A DNA stretch of 64,000 nt from Cristatella mucedo (GCA_009760855.2 WPIO01000037.1:1879501-1943500), one strand, 5' to 3'. Counted from the first letter of the stretch, positions 36,580 to 48,572 are shown. Program-made: numbers and translations. Notes: generated by a model not told the origin, from the sequence alone.

Positions 36580-37825
36580 CCGCAACTCTTATCAGCGCCG
36601 CACACTGGAGGCTAGTATATCCGGCTTTGATGCGTATTGTTCTGGTGTCGCCGAAAATGAGCGGATTCTCCACGACTGCCGGGCGGCAAGCTTCTCTGCG
36701 ATTGATGCCGTCGTATAAACAAATTTGTGGATAATCTGCGGTACCTTTGGCACGCAATACATCGACGACGGTCAAGTTCAGCAGAACGCCTGGCCCAGCA
36801 GTCACTGTAGTGGCGCAGTCGCTGTTGGATGCTATCAGGAGCGGAAATGCTCTCGTCATTAGGTAAAACACCTTATTAGATAAGCGAAGGGTCGAACCGC
36901 AGAGATCGTATGCTTGAGTCTCTGTAAGTGGATAGCGTTAAGAAAATACCGTAAGCGAATATGTAGTCAACACAGATCTCTTATGAGGGCTTAGCTGGGG
37001 GGGAGCTCAAGATGGCGGCCTACTTAAACTCTATTATCGCGTTTTGCTTCAAGTCAAACAATCAGCGGCTTCGTGCCAGCATTGCGTTGCCCAGTGTATC
37101 TCAAACGATCATCCTTTTTCTCAGTCGCATGGTCAGGCGGCTGACGATACGTACCCTCATAAGAGATCGCTATATCCGGGAAGCCGTCGCCGAGCTGGTT
37201 CGAGCCGTCGCGCCGAACGTCAGCTGCCACCCACAGCGTCGCGCTCAGACGCGGCACGTACAAGTGCTTGGCAGGTAGTTGGGCCGTCTCGCAGGCGAAG
37301 AGCCGTTTCAAGGGTCGACCGAACGTAAGAAGGACGCTGGCTACGTCGCAGCTCTTCGTCCGATCCAGCCGCGTGAGATTGTCAAATCGAATCATGACGC
37401 CCGACGGAGGCTCCGCGCGCACCTCCACCCGGCACGCTCTCGACGAGCTGTGCGAGTGCGGCAGGACCACCGACTGGCGCGTGGCGCTCGCTTGCAGTTG
37501 CTGCACGAGTCGGTTGCATTTGTCGGGGAGCACGAGCGTTCCTTAGCGAGAGAAACGCGTAAGCGTACGTACAAGCAGCCGCTAGATCTGCTACCGATAG
37601 AGTAAGCAGCCGCTTTGCTGACGCTGTGCATGGTGCCACCAACCGCATATCATAACTCTTTTCAAGCATGTATCTAGTGTCTAGAAAGAGATCAAGTTCT
37701 CGGATAGCGCTATACAAATGGGGTTAGTATATTTGGGTGCTATAAAAATGAATTTATTTATGTATATCAAGTATAATATATATATATATATATATTAGGT
37801 AATTTGGATATGTTGCCTATATGTT

Positions 37826-37895
<70 letters not shown>

Positions 37896-40314
37896 TATAT
37901 ACTATCCGATATATACATTAAATTATACATATATGTGTGTGTGTGTTTGTGTGTGTGTGTGTATATATACGTATGAGCCCAATGGCGGTAACCCGGAATA
38001 CCATGGTAACCCGGGTGCGAGGACTGCGATAACTACTTGAATATTGGTCCAAATTACAGGCAAATAGGCTAAAAATGTCGGGCTCGTCGAGTTCTATTCG
38101 TCAGCAGAAATACAGAAATTTCGAAAACGAAGATTACCGCCATCAGGTTTATATAGGTAATAATTACAGTGACAAAGTCTGTCCTTCCGTCACATCACGC
38201 GGCTAAATGGCGTAAATCTTTCCGTTACGCGGCAAGATGGCGCAGCGTTGCCAGCTGTGACACAGCGAAGAAAGCATTCGAGATACGACTGTCAACAGCC
38301 TCCATCCAAGATTATTGGGAAATCTTTCATGTCTCTCGATAGGTTTCTTCTTTTGCAGAGCATCTGAAGATGAACAGCTAGGGCCTTTTTGCTAATTCAA
38401 TATAAGCGCGCCGGAAGCCACTCGGCCTTGCTCGCTACGCTATAGAGTGAAATCCAGATGAAGTGCCTGCATGGCTGAACTATTGAAAGACATGCATGTA
38501 TCTAGAGATGCACGTGCCGCCTAAATCAAAGGAAGCATTTGTTACCCAGCAGTACTCATCGAATACCTTTGCGAATTTTACAGAAATATGAGTCGCCATA
38601 GACATTGAGTACCTTTTGTTGCTGATTTAAAATGTGGAGAGCGTTTGGGCACGTCCAGCTTTCCGCAGAGATTTCCTCGCAGCATACCGTGAGAAATTCC
38701 CCTTACTATGTATTTGAGATTTTATTAATAATATCATAGTCACCAAAGAGATTCACAATTAATTCGAGACTTTCATTGAAATCTCCGAATCTAGAACCAC
38801 GAATCACCTAGTGAACATTCTCAACTCAAGTAAGAGTGTTACGAAAAAGCAATCTTTCGTGCGAGCAATTCTTCGTCAGCTCCTTCGTAAATAAATTTTT
38901 GCGGTGGCCGGCGGCAGTAGTTTATGTCCCCGCATAATAAGCATCTCGCAGAGATTTTACCTAATGAAGATCTGTGACAAAAATCGGCCATCAGCAGGAT
39001 TTTGTGACTACAAAAGTTTAATCTGAGTTCATTTCCATCGTATCGAAAATGCATCGCTCATTAGGCTTCGCTGTGGCAGCGGCGCACTAGCGGAGCCAGG
39101 AGGAGCGGCTCTGCGCTAAAAGTCAAGGTCCCTACGCGACTCGTTGCGTTTAAGCGCTTACTATCCGAAGGTCATACCAGCTAAAGAGCATATACAGAAA
39201 ATAATAATAATAATAATATCATATTTGATATAGTGCCCTCAGAGAACTTAATCTCTTTCTAGGCACTTTACATATGCTGCAAAAGAAGCACGATCGAATG
39301 GTTCGAGATGGCGGCAATAGTTAATATATGACAATTCTAAGACGGGATGGCTCAAGAAAAGGCTGTAGCCATCTCAATCGAGATTGACTCGAACGAAAGT
39401 GCAAAACTGCGCCTCCTCGTATGCTGCCCTCTAGCTGCCTCTTCTTGTCTGGTGGCCATTTTGTTATAGAAAAATCTTGAAGCTGCGAAGGTTGGCCTCC
39501 TGACCTGAAGATGCCTCTTTATCTCCACGTTGAAAGTGTTTGCCCGTTGTAAAAAACAAAATTTTGGCAGACTTCCAGCTGCAGATCCTGAGTCTGCTAG
39601 CCAAAGGCACGCTTACCCGAACGGTTGCTTAGCCGTGTCTAAGAGTTTGGAATACGCCAGACCCATTCGCGGAGAGCCGGATGCACCGAAGGTTCGTGCG
39701 CTCTGCGTGCCGCCGCGAAGCAAGCCTGCAGCCCTGCTGACCTATCCACAGCGAGTCGCGTATCGGGCTCCTCACTGCTCCTCTCAAAACATGGCCACTC
39801 CCTTTGAAAATACAAGTCCCCTCTACAAACTGACTCCGAACCTGAGCGCCGGAGAGCTCCGACAGCGTTTCCAGCTCAATCAAAGCATGCTCTAGCCTCG
39901 TCTGGAGAAACGCACCACCTCCGCGCAGACTTTCTCAGAGCTCTCCAAATGGGAACAGATGTGCCCGACAGCGGCGCTCAAGCTTCTAGCGAAGTGGGCC
40001 GACTAGCCCGCCAAGCATTCGATCCAGACCGCCTCTTGCCCGCTGCTCGGGCAAGTAGACTTGTTCGCTCGCCGGGCGCGAACCTCGCCAATACTTGAGC
40101 TCTAGCAGCGCGTCTGTCGCGGTCAACTGTCAGCGGCCTGCGGCAGAGACTCGGTCCGCAACTCGTTCGCGCCGCCGCTCGCCGCCCGAGCGAGCGCTCG
40201 CTCGGTCGCGTATTTACCGGAGGGTCGAACGAGCCCGGTCTCGCGGTCAGCGAGGATCGCCGTCAGAGCGAGCAGCAGCAGCAGCAAAGTCTGGACGCGG
40301 CGGTGGCTCAGCAT
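36580..40314 (-). CDS. Secreted/membrane protein with two CUB-like modules (exons 1-3)
   Basis: Exons on the minus strand: 40314-40218, 37541-37155, 36831-36580, each leaving in phase 1 at a GT-AG site (donors G|GTAAAT, G|GTACGT, G|GTAAGT). Exon 1 encodes a clear signal peptide (MLSHRRVQTLLLLLLALTAI). Exon 2 starts with a short linker and then a ~95-residue module: ACRVEVRAEPPSGVMIRF, a Cys in KSCDVASVLL, and Cys-Glu in LFACETAQ. Exon 3 carries a second module: CATTVTAGPGVLLNL, then ICLYDG, Cys in EACRP, and a final Cys. The strand pattern, the YDG turn and the phase-1 modular exons fit a divergent CUB fold; no enzyme domain is seen. About 245 residues are covered here. The 3' end lies to the left, possibly the transmembrane exon at 25817-26025, which would give 314 residues. 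I do not recognise the gene. Function is likely extracellular binding. Confidence 0.6.
37640..37722 (+). mobile_element. L2/SINE 3' tail fragment
   Basis: 'gtgtctagaaagagatcaag...gcgctatacaaatg' is the shared hairpin tail, in intron 1 of the CUB-like gene. Confidence 0.65.
37775..37965. repeat. (AT)n microsatellite followed by (GT)n
   Basis: Runs of AT at 37777-37795 and 37829-37900, then GT-rich 37931-37962. Intronic to the minus-strand CUB-like gene. Confidence 0.95.
37970..39188. other. Intronic sequence, nothing recognised
   Basis: It lies within intron 1 of the minus-strand CUB-like gene; no repeat or exon is identified. Confidence 0.4.
39190..39310 (-). mobile_element. L2 LINE 3' tail fragment
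   Basis: On minus: 'aaagtgcctagaaagagatt', inner arm 'ttctct', second arm 'gggcact', then the ATT tail. The outer stem has changed from GCGCC/GGCGC to GTGCC/GGCAC on both sides, so pairing is kept. Confidence 0.85.
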
Positions 40315-40389
40315 GCTTGTCTACGATTGTCGCCTCGACAGGAGAATTACCGCCGAGCCGCATTAGCGGCCGGAGCGACTCTTTCTCCG

Positions 40390-40417
40390 TGACGTCACAA
40401 AAGCGTCGGGCGTGGCT
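40390..40417 (-). promoter_or_regulatory. Promoter elements of the CUB-like gene (CRE, CACCC/GC box)
   Basis: A perfect palindromic CRE (TGACGTCA, 40390-40397) and a CCACGCCC box (reverse of about 40409-40416) lie about 76-105 bp before the start codon at 40314. No TATA box is seen. CREB/ATF control is an inference from the motif. Confidence 0.5.
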
Positions 40418-40834
40418 GTGACGCTGCAAAGCTGTTGCGCATCCCTTATGTTTGTGGGAGCGGGAGGGTATTCCGTCGTACGCGGACCGCTGTGAATGCG
40501 GCTCAGTCCCAATATCTTCATGAAACGAGTGTCGGACGCAACACAGGCAGAGGTGGCAACGTCGTCGATACGCCGATTGGGCTGATTTCAATAAACCTAG
40601 CTAGAGGACTAGGTGCAGCCCGATAAGTCCCTAAGGCAACCTGGTCAGGCGGAACTTCCCTAAGGCAACCTGGTCAGGCGGAACTTTGTTCCGGCGGCGA
40701 AGAATGATCGCTGTTCCAAAAACTTTTATCGGAGCACGGCGCATTATTGTGGCGCCTAGTTCGCTTCGTGGAGCTAATTGTAGTTCTGTGAGTCCGTTAG
40801 CTGTAATGAACTGCCACAAGTGTGTTATTTATAT

Positions 40835-40985
40835 GATAATAATTATAATATTGATAATAATAATAATATATGTGTAAAGCGTCATCAGAGACCTTAATCT
40901 CTGTCTAGGCACTGTACATATGCTGTAAAGGTAGTATGATCAAATGAGCAGGGGTAAGATGCACAGTGTCAACAAGCATAACACA
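40835..40985 (-). mobile_element. L2 LINE 3' tail fragment
   Basis: (ATA)n, then the degenerate hairpin 'aaagcgtcatcagagacctt' with 'ctctgtctaggcac', then LINE 3' UTR landmarks ('cacagtgtcaacaagcataa'). Confidence 0.7.
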
Positions 40986-41029
40986 GTTAAATACGACACG
41001 GGTAGCTCATATGATATAAAAATAAAAAA

Positions 41030-41180
41030 TATATTTTATTTGTATAGTACTCTAAGAGAACTTAATATCTATTCAGGCACTTCACATATACCACTTGGCT
41101 CGAGCCCACAACCTTGGTCATCAAGTACATTCACCTTGACCTTGGATCCAGACGAGCACCTTGACCGCAGGCTAGATTTC
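41030..41180 (-). mobile_element. tRNA-derived SINE family 2
   Basis: The minus strand shows the B-box region 'gggctcgagccaagtggtat' and the tail 'gaagtgcctgaatagatatt...ctatacaaat'. The head contains repeated 'aaggtc' blocks. Confidence 0.75.
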
Positions 41181-41249
41181 ATGTAAAGCAACCTTAAAAT
41201 AATAGCTTTGCGGTAACCATGGTGCAAAATTCTGAAAAATTTCAGAAAT

Positions 41250-41345
41250 ACTATTTATCACAGCATTGAAAACGGTCCCTGTGATTCGTTCTTTATGTGC
41301 TTACGCATGCACGTCTACACCAACCGATTGAATACTTCCTTTCTT
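41250..41345 (+). mobile_element. L2 LINE 3' UTR fragment
   Basis: 'ggtccctgtgattcgttctt' and 'tatgtgcttacgcatgc' match the sequence just after the stop codon of the L2 copies at 29.9 and 51.0 kb. Confidence 0.65.
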
Positions 41346-41347
41346 GC

Positions 41348-41370
41348 AAAATAAATAAATAAATAAATAA

Positions 41371-41413
<43 letters not shown>

Positions 41414-41462
41414 CTAGAAGAGTTGCTATCTCACATTGCGCCATATATATATATATATATTT
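41348..41462. repeat. (AAAT)n and (AT)n microsatellite
   Basis: AAAT units, then two AT runs separated by unique sequence. Confidence 0.95.
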
Positions 41463-41745
41463 TTATCCTTATTATTATTACTAGTATTGTATTGACCGCT
41501 AATGCTTATTAAGCATGCATTTGAAAGGTTTGTAATGCTCGGGGGCGCTGAAGGTTCTCTCATGAGAGCTCCAAGGTGCGAGTGTTCATGTTGCTGCACA
41601 TTGCATATTCAAACTATCGCTATTTGTTCTCCCGCACCTGTGCGAAGCGTCCGTAAAAATTGTATACGTGACGAGGTATCCCAAGGTAGGTGTGAAACGG
41701 AAGTCACGTCCAACGTGAAGGTCACATGATGAGAAGTACGGGAAA

Positions 41746-44532
41746 ATGGCGGCGCCCAGTAGTGTCTTTCGCACTGCCATAGAAAGCGTTCTCAGCGGAT
41801 GGACGGCTCTGCAGGTAAATATAAACTATGAGGTCGTTCTGAGTTGCATTCTAAAGCTTCGAAAATTTCTCGGTGTGAAAGTTTCGCGACACCAGTTTAT
41901 GCATGCTCGTTGGCGTGAGTAACTAATCTCGTCTTGCCACGGCGGCCGCGAGTCAGCTCCTGCCGTATGGAAAGGCTGAAGTTGGAGCAATGACTGGAGC
42001 GTATGCTCTCGTGTCGTAGGCTGATTGCCAGGGAGGGGGACACTCGGTGCTTACCTGGCACGCTTCCTTACTGCTCGACTGGTCGAGCCCAATTGAGTAT
42101 GGGTAGGTAATGGAAGGTGGAGGACCTCGATCGAACTCAGTGGTCTTTGCATGCCTGCAGTGCCGTGTGGCTCAGTGGCATCGCCGGGCCGGTCCACGTA
42201 CTCGTATAAACAAGCCTCAGCTCCCGCGGCACGTTTGAGTGTTCTTGCGATAGCTCCGTCGCCCGAGTATGGCAAAGATTTTATTTATAGGTTACCCACG
42301 GTTGTTGGTTGGATTCCGTTAGATCTGTGCCACGGGATTGGACCGTTGGCGTCTTCCCAGTTTCCTCACCTGGGAAGTAACGTGTTATATTTTGCCGTGC
42401 AGGACTTGCATGCGTGTGAACATTTTTTTATGAGAAAGTAGACGTGCTACGCTAGTACTTTACCACCCAGGTCGTTGGCTCGAGTCTTGAAGCGGGCAAT
42501 CCTGTGTTGCTCAATGCGAATGGGGTGAAGGCCGCTGCTTATCTTCTGCAGCTATATGGGTGAGGCTGCAAAGAAAGCCGAGCTTTACTTTTCACTTTTA
42601 TTTATAGTGTAGCAGCAGCCGCGTGCCCTCGGGCCCTGCTCTCTCGGAAGCCCGGCTCCCCTAATCGGTCTGTGTGTGCTGACATGCTAAGGAACGGCAA
42701 AAGCACAGCTGCTAGCTGCCGCTCGTGCCGAGCCAGCCCACTGTCGTGCGCCACTGCCGATAGCAAGGAGGCCTTTCGATGGGAGGGGCGATGGAGCAGG
42801 CGGCGGCTGGTCCGTCACTTTTTGAGCTTGCTGCAAGTGCGACGTAAAAGGAGTGAAAGCCGCTACACTGGCACAGCACCGTCTTTTCCAGGTCGCCGTC
42901 TCACATGGCTTTGGCGGACCGCTGAGCAAGGACAAGGCCGAGTGGCTCGTGGGGGCACTGGAGCAGTGGATCGCCGAGAACCGTGAGCATTTCGGCGGCG
43001 GCGCGCTCTGCTCCAAGCCCCGCCCTTTGCTGCTGGCGTGCCTGTACGGCTTGTGTACGGCTCGACTTCTCTAGCTCGATGGTCTGCCTCCGACCTTACC
43101 GTGCAGTCAGGCACTTACAGCTGGTGCAAAACTCTGCAGCTAGGCTGGTCTGTCGTGAGCCGAGCAGTTGCCGAGTCAAACCTCGCCGACCTGCACTGGT
43201 TCCCAGTCAAGCAGTGTATCGACTTCGAGGTTCTGTCACTCACTTTTTGGTCCCTTCATTCTTTGACTCCAGCGTTGACCTATCAGAGCTACTCCTCCAC
43301 CAGGCTAAGCTTCGTACAACTCGCTTTTGTAAACCTAATCGTTCAGCTGTAACTCGTGTGAGCTGTGGTTGGTGACTCTTGGTGGCTGCCTGCTAGAGGC
43401 CGTCTAGGAAAGCAAGAATTTAGCCGTGCATCGCTAGCCTTTCAAGGGCTGCTCAAGTCTCCAGCTGAGCAGATTCAAAGGGGGGGAGGGGGAGGGGGAA
43501 AGAGAAGCTGCTGGCCGACCTCTGTCTTCCACCAAAAAGCGAGGCTGTCGGTGCACACACGGAACCGATCACGAGGCTGCTGCTCCCTTCTTTCGGCCGA
43601 GCGCCTCGGGCTACTCCAGTCGGTCCAGAGCACAAGTCACCCACGAGGCAACTCGGCGCTTCCTGGCTCGGTCCTTGGCCGTCTCAGGCTCTGCACTTTG
43701 ACGGCCCAGGTCCGGGCCCGGCTCCGAGCTGTGCAAGTTCATGTTACTCTCGGTTACTTTCTGCTCACTGCATGCCTCTTGCCTTTTCCGAGTGTCCCCT
43801 CACAGCAGCCATCTCACTCCTTTTTGCACACTTCTCCTGCTCTGCTGCTGCCTTCCAAGTGTCACGGGGCGCATGCGTGGCTTAGCTGCAGCTGCTGTGG
43901 CTGGGTATTTGCTGGCTGCATGTTACTCCCTTCCCATCGGGCCTGGCTGTGAGTGACGCTGTGTGCATAACTTTTGAGCAAACCGTATAGCCGGGGGAGG
44001 GGTTGGCTGCCCGCTGAGCGTTCAGACCGGCCTATCTATTCGACTTCCTGCTCCGCCGGTCATTTGCTCTGTCACCGCTAGCTCCTCAGCATCTGGTCAT
44101 CTCGCCGCTTCTCGTGCTAAATTGAAATCTTTTGGGGATCAAGCCGTCAGCTCAAATGCACAGAAAGTCTCGACCTCGCTTGGCTACGGTCACTATCAGC
44201 AACGAGCTTGCATCATCTGTGTCTCAGCTAAAGAGGTATCTGTTCTGACCAGCTTTTCCTTCACCCATCAGTGAAGTTCTCTTTTTCCAGTGAGCTTTGC
44301 ATGCGTAACTTTGCGTGATTAAATACATTTTACTAGTCCTAGGTCGTACTAATCGGTTTTCATGACTTGTTTTTACGTTTGCTTTAGTATGCTGGTCTAA
44401 CTACGATGCTTGTTTGTCGTTACACTCTTGATGTCGTGCATGCCACAAACCCTTGGTTATTGATTCTGTTGCAATGAGTTATTTAGTGCTTGGGTAGAGA
44501 CTTGGTTTTATTAGGGTGCTGTACAAACATCC

Positions 44533-44569
<37 letters not shown>

Positions 44570-47500
44570 TGACGATATCCCCTTTGTAATTAGCTTTTAG
44601 AGAAGAGGCAAGCCAGCCTTTTTTGCATTTCTGTGTTATATTGATTGCTTGTCACCATTCACTAGAATGTACCAAAAGAAAACACTGACAAATCAGTTAA
44701 GAAATTAAGACGTTCAAGATACTCAATGAAAACTTGTTTGGAATATTCCTGAAAACAATTTTTAAAAAGGAAAGACTATTAATTTCAATTTAGTTGAAAC
44801 TTAATCTTATTAGTGAAGCAGTTCTTCAACCTCAACATTTCTAGTGAGTTTTGCAAATTAAATAACTATTGTCAAAATTCTGTTCATTACTATTTCATAA
44901 TTCAATGCAAAATTCAATGTTCAATTTTATCTGTAGGAGTGCATGTAGTAGCCATGTATTCAAATGAGTAATTTTTGCTCGTGATATTTTTTACATGACA
45001 CCCATCACAGCCGTATCATCATTGTAGCACTATACATATCAACAATGGCACAATTCGGTGATTTTCGTGCGTGGATTCACATCCAAAATTGTATGGGTTG
45101 CTTTTTAGCGGCTGGCCAATCATTTTTTGTCCACTTGATTATTTATGCCTTGGCTGTAGTGGTTACATATTAGTGTTCATAAGTCATTTTGCTGGGAAAG
45201 TTGGAACCTGTGCAGACCGAGGACAGGCCTTTAATTAGGTGTGTTGTTGATAGCAGTCTTCTTCTCCAAACTAGTGAATTTTAGTTCGTAATATCATACT
45301 CCTTTCAAAGGTTCTGGAGATTCTAGTAGTTGCTTTGTGTAATCTTACGTGCTTGAGGACGTATATAGCACATTCGGTCTAGCATTTCCCTGAATGCTTG
45401 CTTATCTAACCCGACTTTAAGAAGCAGTGATCTGCTGTGGCTGATTGCATGACCGTTCCTGTGCAACGTTTGTATTGGTATGTGCCTAACCCTGACCTTG
45501 CCTCAGCAGTATGTTATCTTGTATTGTGGGGGCTTATGTTGATGCTATGCCATCCAGCTTTGATTGCGTGCACTTTTGCACTCGATTATTGTCGAGGGCG
45601 AGGTCTACCGGGCTAGGGTAAGACGAAAAGTGTAGCAACTGCTGTTACCTTTTTGTTTGGCTGTGGCTTGACTGATATTTATTGCATGCTAGCCATGCAC
45701 GGTTCTTGTGCTGTTTTTGCTCACAGCTGACCTCTATCCTGACGAGTTGGAAGAATTTCTAGAACAGCAGATGTACTCGGAGTTTGAAACTGTCGTCGAG
45801 GATAACAGCATTGGTGAGGTAAGGTCACATCCTGGTGCTCGATGATACAGCGCAGTTACCGTAAATGTGAACGAAATGCTCAATGCCAACCATTGCTCCG
45901 GGCCAAAAAAGAATAGAAAACATTGCTGAAGTGTCAGACATTTAGGATGGGCGTGGATTGGCAGGGGCTAGTTTGCCGTTTGTCTAGTTGTGCTTTCGTT
46001 TATTTGCCGTTTATTTGCTCCTTTTGCGTGAATTGTCTTTTGCATGCTTGTATGAACTGAAATCGTGCATGTTATCATCAGTTGACTGTACCTGTTGATC
46101 AGTTGATTATAGTTCCTTTACAGCATGTGTAAAGTTCATGGAGATAGATGTAATTCTCTTTGGGCACCGTAGAAATACTTTGTTACTAGCATGCACCCGC
46201 GAAAAGAATGTGATAATTCCAAATTCAGTTTGAAAATTAAAGACCGTGCAAATAAACGCATAGCTAGGTTCTAGTGCTTAGCTGTAATGAGTTGCCGACT
46301 AGCAAGCCATCGTCAAGATTTACTGTCGGTCTTGTCCCATTGAGAGATAATCTCCACCGTTTTTGCATAAGTAATTCAATAACAATTATCAAAAGCCTGT
46401 TCATCACTATTTCATAATTCAATATGCACAATTTAAATATGAAATTTGTCGAAACTAAAAGTAGAATGGCTCACAAACCTTCAAAATAATAACCTTTTGC
46501 TCATTGTGATACTAAAAACCAAAGCAAGCCGGAAAGCTAAGTTCACAAGAATACAAAAAACCTGGAATGCTAGCTCTTAAAACAAACCCACTAAAACCAG
46601 GCACCGTCGAGGAAATTACGTTCTTGAACACCTGTTCCATTATCGATGGGCACTGAGTATATGTGTTTGCGTTAGAGAAAGGGAAGGACAGGTGATGTGA
46701 TTACTATCAGTCAGGTCTGCTGGCTGGAGTGAGATTGGTACTATTTCATTGCTGCCGGAAGCAGTAACCTACATTTCACTTCCTCTGCACAGCTTCGAAA
46801 CGTTGCAACGTTTCGGGGGCAATGCTACATATTTCAGATGTTGTCCTTAAAATTGCCATGCCTTTGATTTTTCCAAAGAAACTAGTTCAAAGAAAATGTT
46901 TGCCACAAGTCTTATGGAGCATCTTCACACAATCTTGATGTTCTGTTGCATAGTGAACTTTCACTAAACGACCACATCAGCTTCAGAGTCAAGTCTGCAT
47001 GCCTCACCTACGTACCATTGCAAAAATTTGGGCCTGCTTAGATATGGATACCACAGCCAAGCTGGTGCATGCATTTGGACATGCTGTCTTGACTTCTGTA
47101 ACTCACTACTTGTATGTCCTCCTCCAATTTAATGATAGTCTGCCTAGTTCTTAAGTCCGGGTGTACTGCCCATCTAAGTTGGCTATCTTTTCTTACCAAA
47201 GCCATTTGTTGCTGCTCCTCAGTAGGCACTTTATGTCGTGACGTGTACAAGCATCGTTTTAGCCCCTTTGATGTGGGCCATGAGCAGCTGCACTCGGCGA
47301 TCCCTCTCTATCACAGATGTACAACTTTTGCTATTGTTTCTTTCCAGGTCTCGAGGAAGCTGCTTGGCTACCACAAGCTGATATCGCAGGGCAAGGAGGA
47401 GGACGTACGAGAAAGCATCCGGCACATACCCACGGCTGGCACTGCCCACTGCCGAATGGAGCCGGGCATGGGTGCACACAATGATGACGACGACGAAGAC

Positions 47501-48221
47501 ATGGTGTGTGGCAGTGGTTTCGCATTTGGCTTCCTGCTCTGCGCTTCTGCCTGTGCCTCGGCAATGCTCACATAAATTGTACTACCATCCGACTGATTGG
47601 AATCTAACACTGATTGAGCAATCGAGATAAAACTCCCTCTGTCTGTCTCTCTCAGTATATATATATATATATATATATACCCACACACTGAAGCTGCAGC
47701 TGGGGGAGACCCCTGGCCGATCTATCTGCCTGGAATAGGTCGTATTGTGTACCGTCCTGTATCATCAAGTGTACTATATTCCTTGGGGTTGTTGTAGCGC
47801 TAATTTAAGCCAGTATCTGCGTTACAATTTTGCATGTGCTGTTTCTTTCCGGGTTGTCAGCTTGTTCTCTCCTACAGCCATTGACAAAGGTGACTTGCCT
47901 AGCCTGGCGCACACTGCTGAATGTGCCGCTGACCTGCATGGGCATGGCTGGACACCGAGTGCTTGGCACTACCCCTGCTGCTGAAGGTAGCTTTCTAGCC
48001 TGAGTCATTCGTTTTAGGACGAGGGTAGCGGTGATGAGGCACGCGACACCAAGACTTCTCCTGTCGAAGCACCGCCCAGCGGCCGAGCAGCACATAGGAC
48101 CAGAGAGCCTCCGGCAATGGCGGCCGCTGAGGCGTGCGCATCGCCAAGCGAGAACGGCAGCATGGATGCCGACGGCGAGTCGTGGACGATTGTAACGCGG
48201 TCCGCTGCAAAGCGAAAGTGA
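41746..48221 (+). CDS. TSR2: TSR2, pre-rRNA processing factor / eS26 chaperone
   Basis: Five exons, 41746-41814, 42892-42982, 45727-45818, 47348-47503, 48018-48221, join in frame to 203 residues (human is about 190). TSR2 escorts ribosomal protein eS26 and promotes 20S pre-rRNA maturation to the 40S subunit. Exon 1 (MAAPSSVFRTAIESVLSGWT...) is the N-terminal helix. Exon 2 has the family signature VAVSHGFGGPLSKDKAEWL. Exon 3 has DELEEFLEQQMYSEFETVVED. Exon 4 ends in an acidic run (NDDDDED). Exon 5 is an acidic/Pro-rich linker finishing with ESWTIVTRSAAKRK, the conserved C-terminal W-T-I-V motif. The start codon sits in 'aaaatggcggc', a YY1-like context. The donor of exon 4 (ATG|GTGTGT) is weak; the others are good. 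The introns hold L2 debris. Exons were assigned from protein similarity and splice phase. Confidence 0.93.
43085..43350 (+). mobile_element. L2 LINE ORF fragment in TSR2 intron 2
   Basis: 'cagctggtgcaaaactctgc' and the decayed reading HLQLVQNSAARLVCRE followed by the LHW-PVKQ region match the L2 RT C-terminal part. Confidence 0.85.
43351..44109. other. TSR2 intron 2 sequence between L2 fragments
   Basis: GC-rich with a G-rich patch at 43481-43498. It could be an insertion that split the L2 copy, but I recognise no element. Confidence 0.4.
44110..44572 (+). mobile_element. L2 LINE 3' end in TSR2 intron 2
   Basis: The decayed reading AKLKSFGDQAVSSNAQK corresponds to the L2 C-terminus. It is followed by the 3' UTR, a worn hairpin (about 44495-44525) and an (ATT)n tail at 44535-44570. 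Probably the other half of the copy at 43085-43350. Confidence 0.7.
46125..46190 (+). mobile_element. L2/SINE 3' tail fragment in TSR2 intron 3
   Basis: 'tgtaaagttcatggagatag' with 'attctctttgggcacc' keeps the tail layout but poor pairing. Confidence 0.5.
46930..47125 (+). mobile_element. L2 LINE RT fragment in TSR2 intron 3
   Basis: 'tcactaaacgaccacatcag' then 'aagctggtgcatgcattt' and 'cttgacttctgtaactcact' match the L2 segment SLDDHIS...KLVHAF...LDFCNSLL, with frameshifts. Confidence 0.8.
47655..47682. repeat. (AT)n microsatellite in TSR2 intron 4
   Basis: About 12 AT units between exons 4 and 5. Confidence 0.95.
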
Positions 48222-48566
48222 TGGCCTCCACCCCTCCTCTGCTGCGACCAGTGCTGATCGAGTGAGCTCGCGGTGCTGCCGGTCGATCCGCTATTCGTGC
48301 GGTCATCACAGAGAGCTGCTCTGCGGGCCCCATTTCCCGAGTGTGCGGTGCTTCAGCGTGGTGCATTCCTGTGCGAGGACGTGCGCTAGCACGTGTCATC
48401 TGCTGCTAGCAGCTGCTGCTAGGCTACCTAGGTTACTTGCCAGCCCGCTGCTCGAAAGCAGGCCTTTGTTGGCCACGATACCTGGTGGAAGAGTAGCGAT
48501 TGATGGCTGCTGCTGCCGATCACGGAAGGTTGAGCCATCACGCCCCAAGGGTGTAAGTGTGGAATC

Positions 48567-48572
48567 ATTAAA
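48567..48572 (+). terminator. ATTAAA poly(A) signal for TSR2
   Basis: The common variant hexamer lies 346 bp after the TSR2 stop codon. Assigned by position. Confidence 0.5.

Noticed and set aside
36488-36718. 76-residue plus-strand frame
   Set aside because: Antisense to exon 3 of the minus-strand CUB-like gene, which has better splice sites and composition.
42155-42215. tRNA-like 'gtgtggctcagtggcatc' sequence
   Set aside because: A-box resemblance only; no B box at the right distance, and it lies inside TSR2 intron 1.
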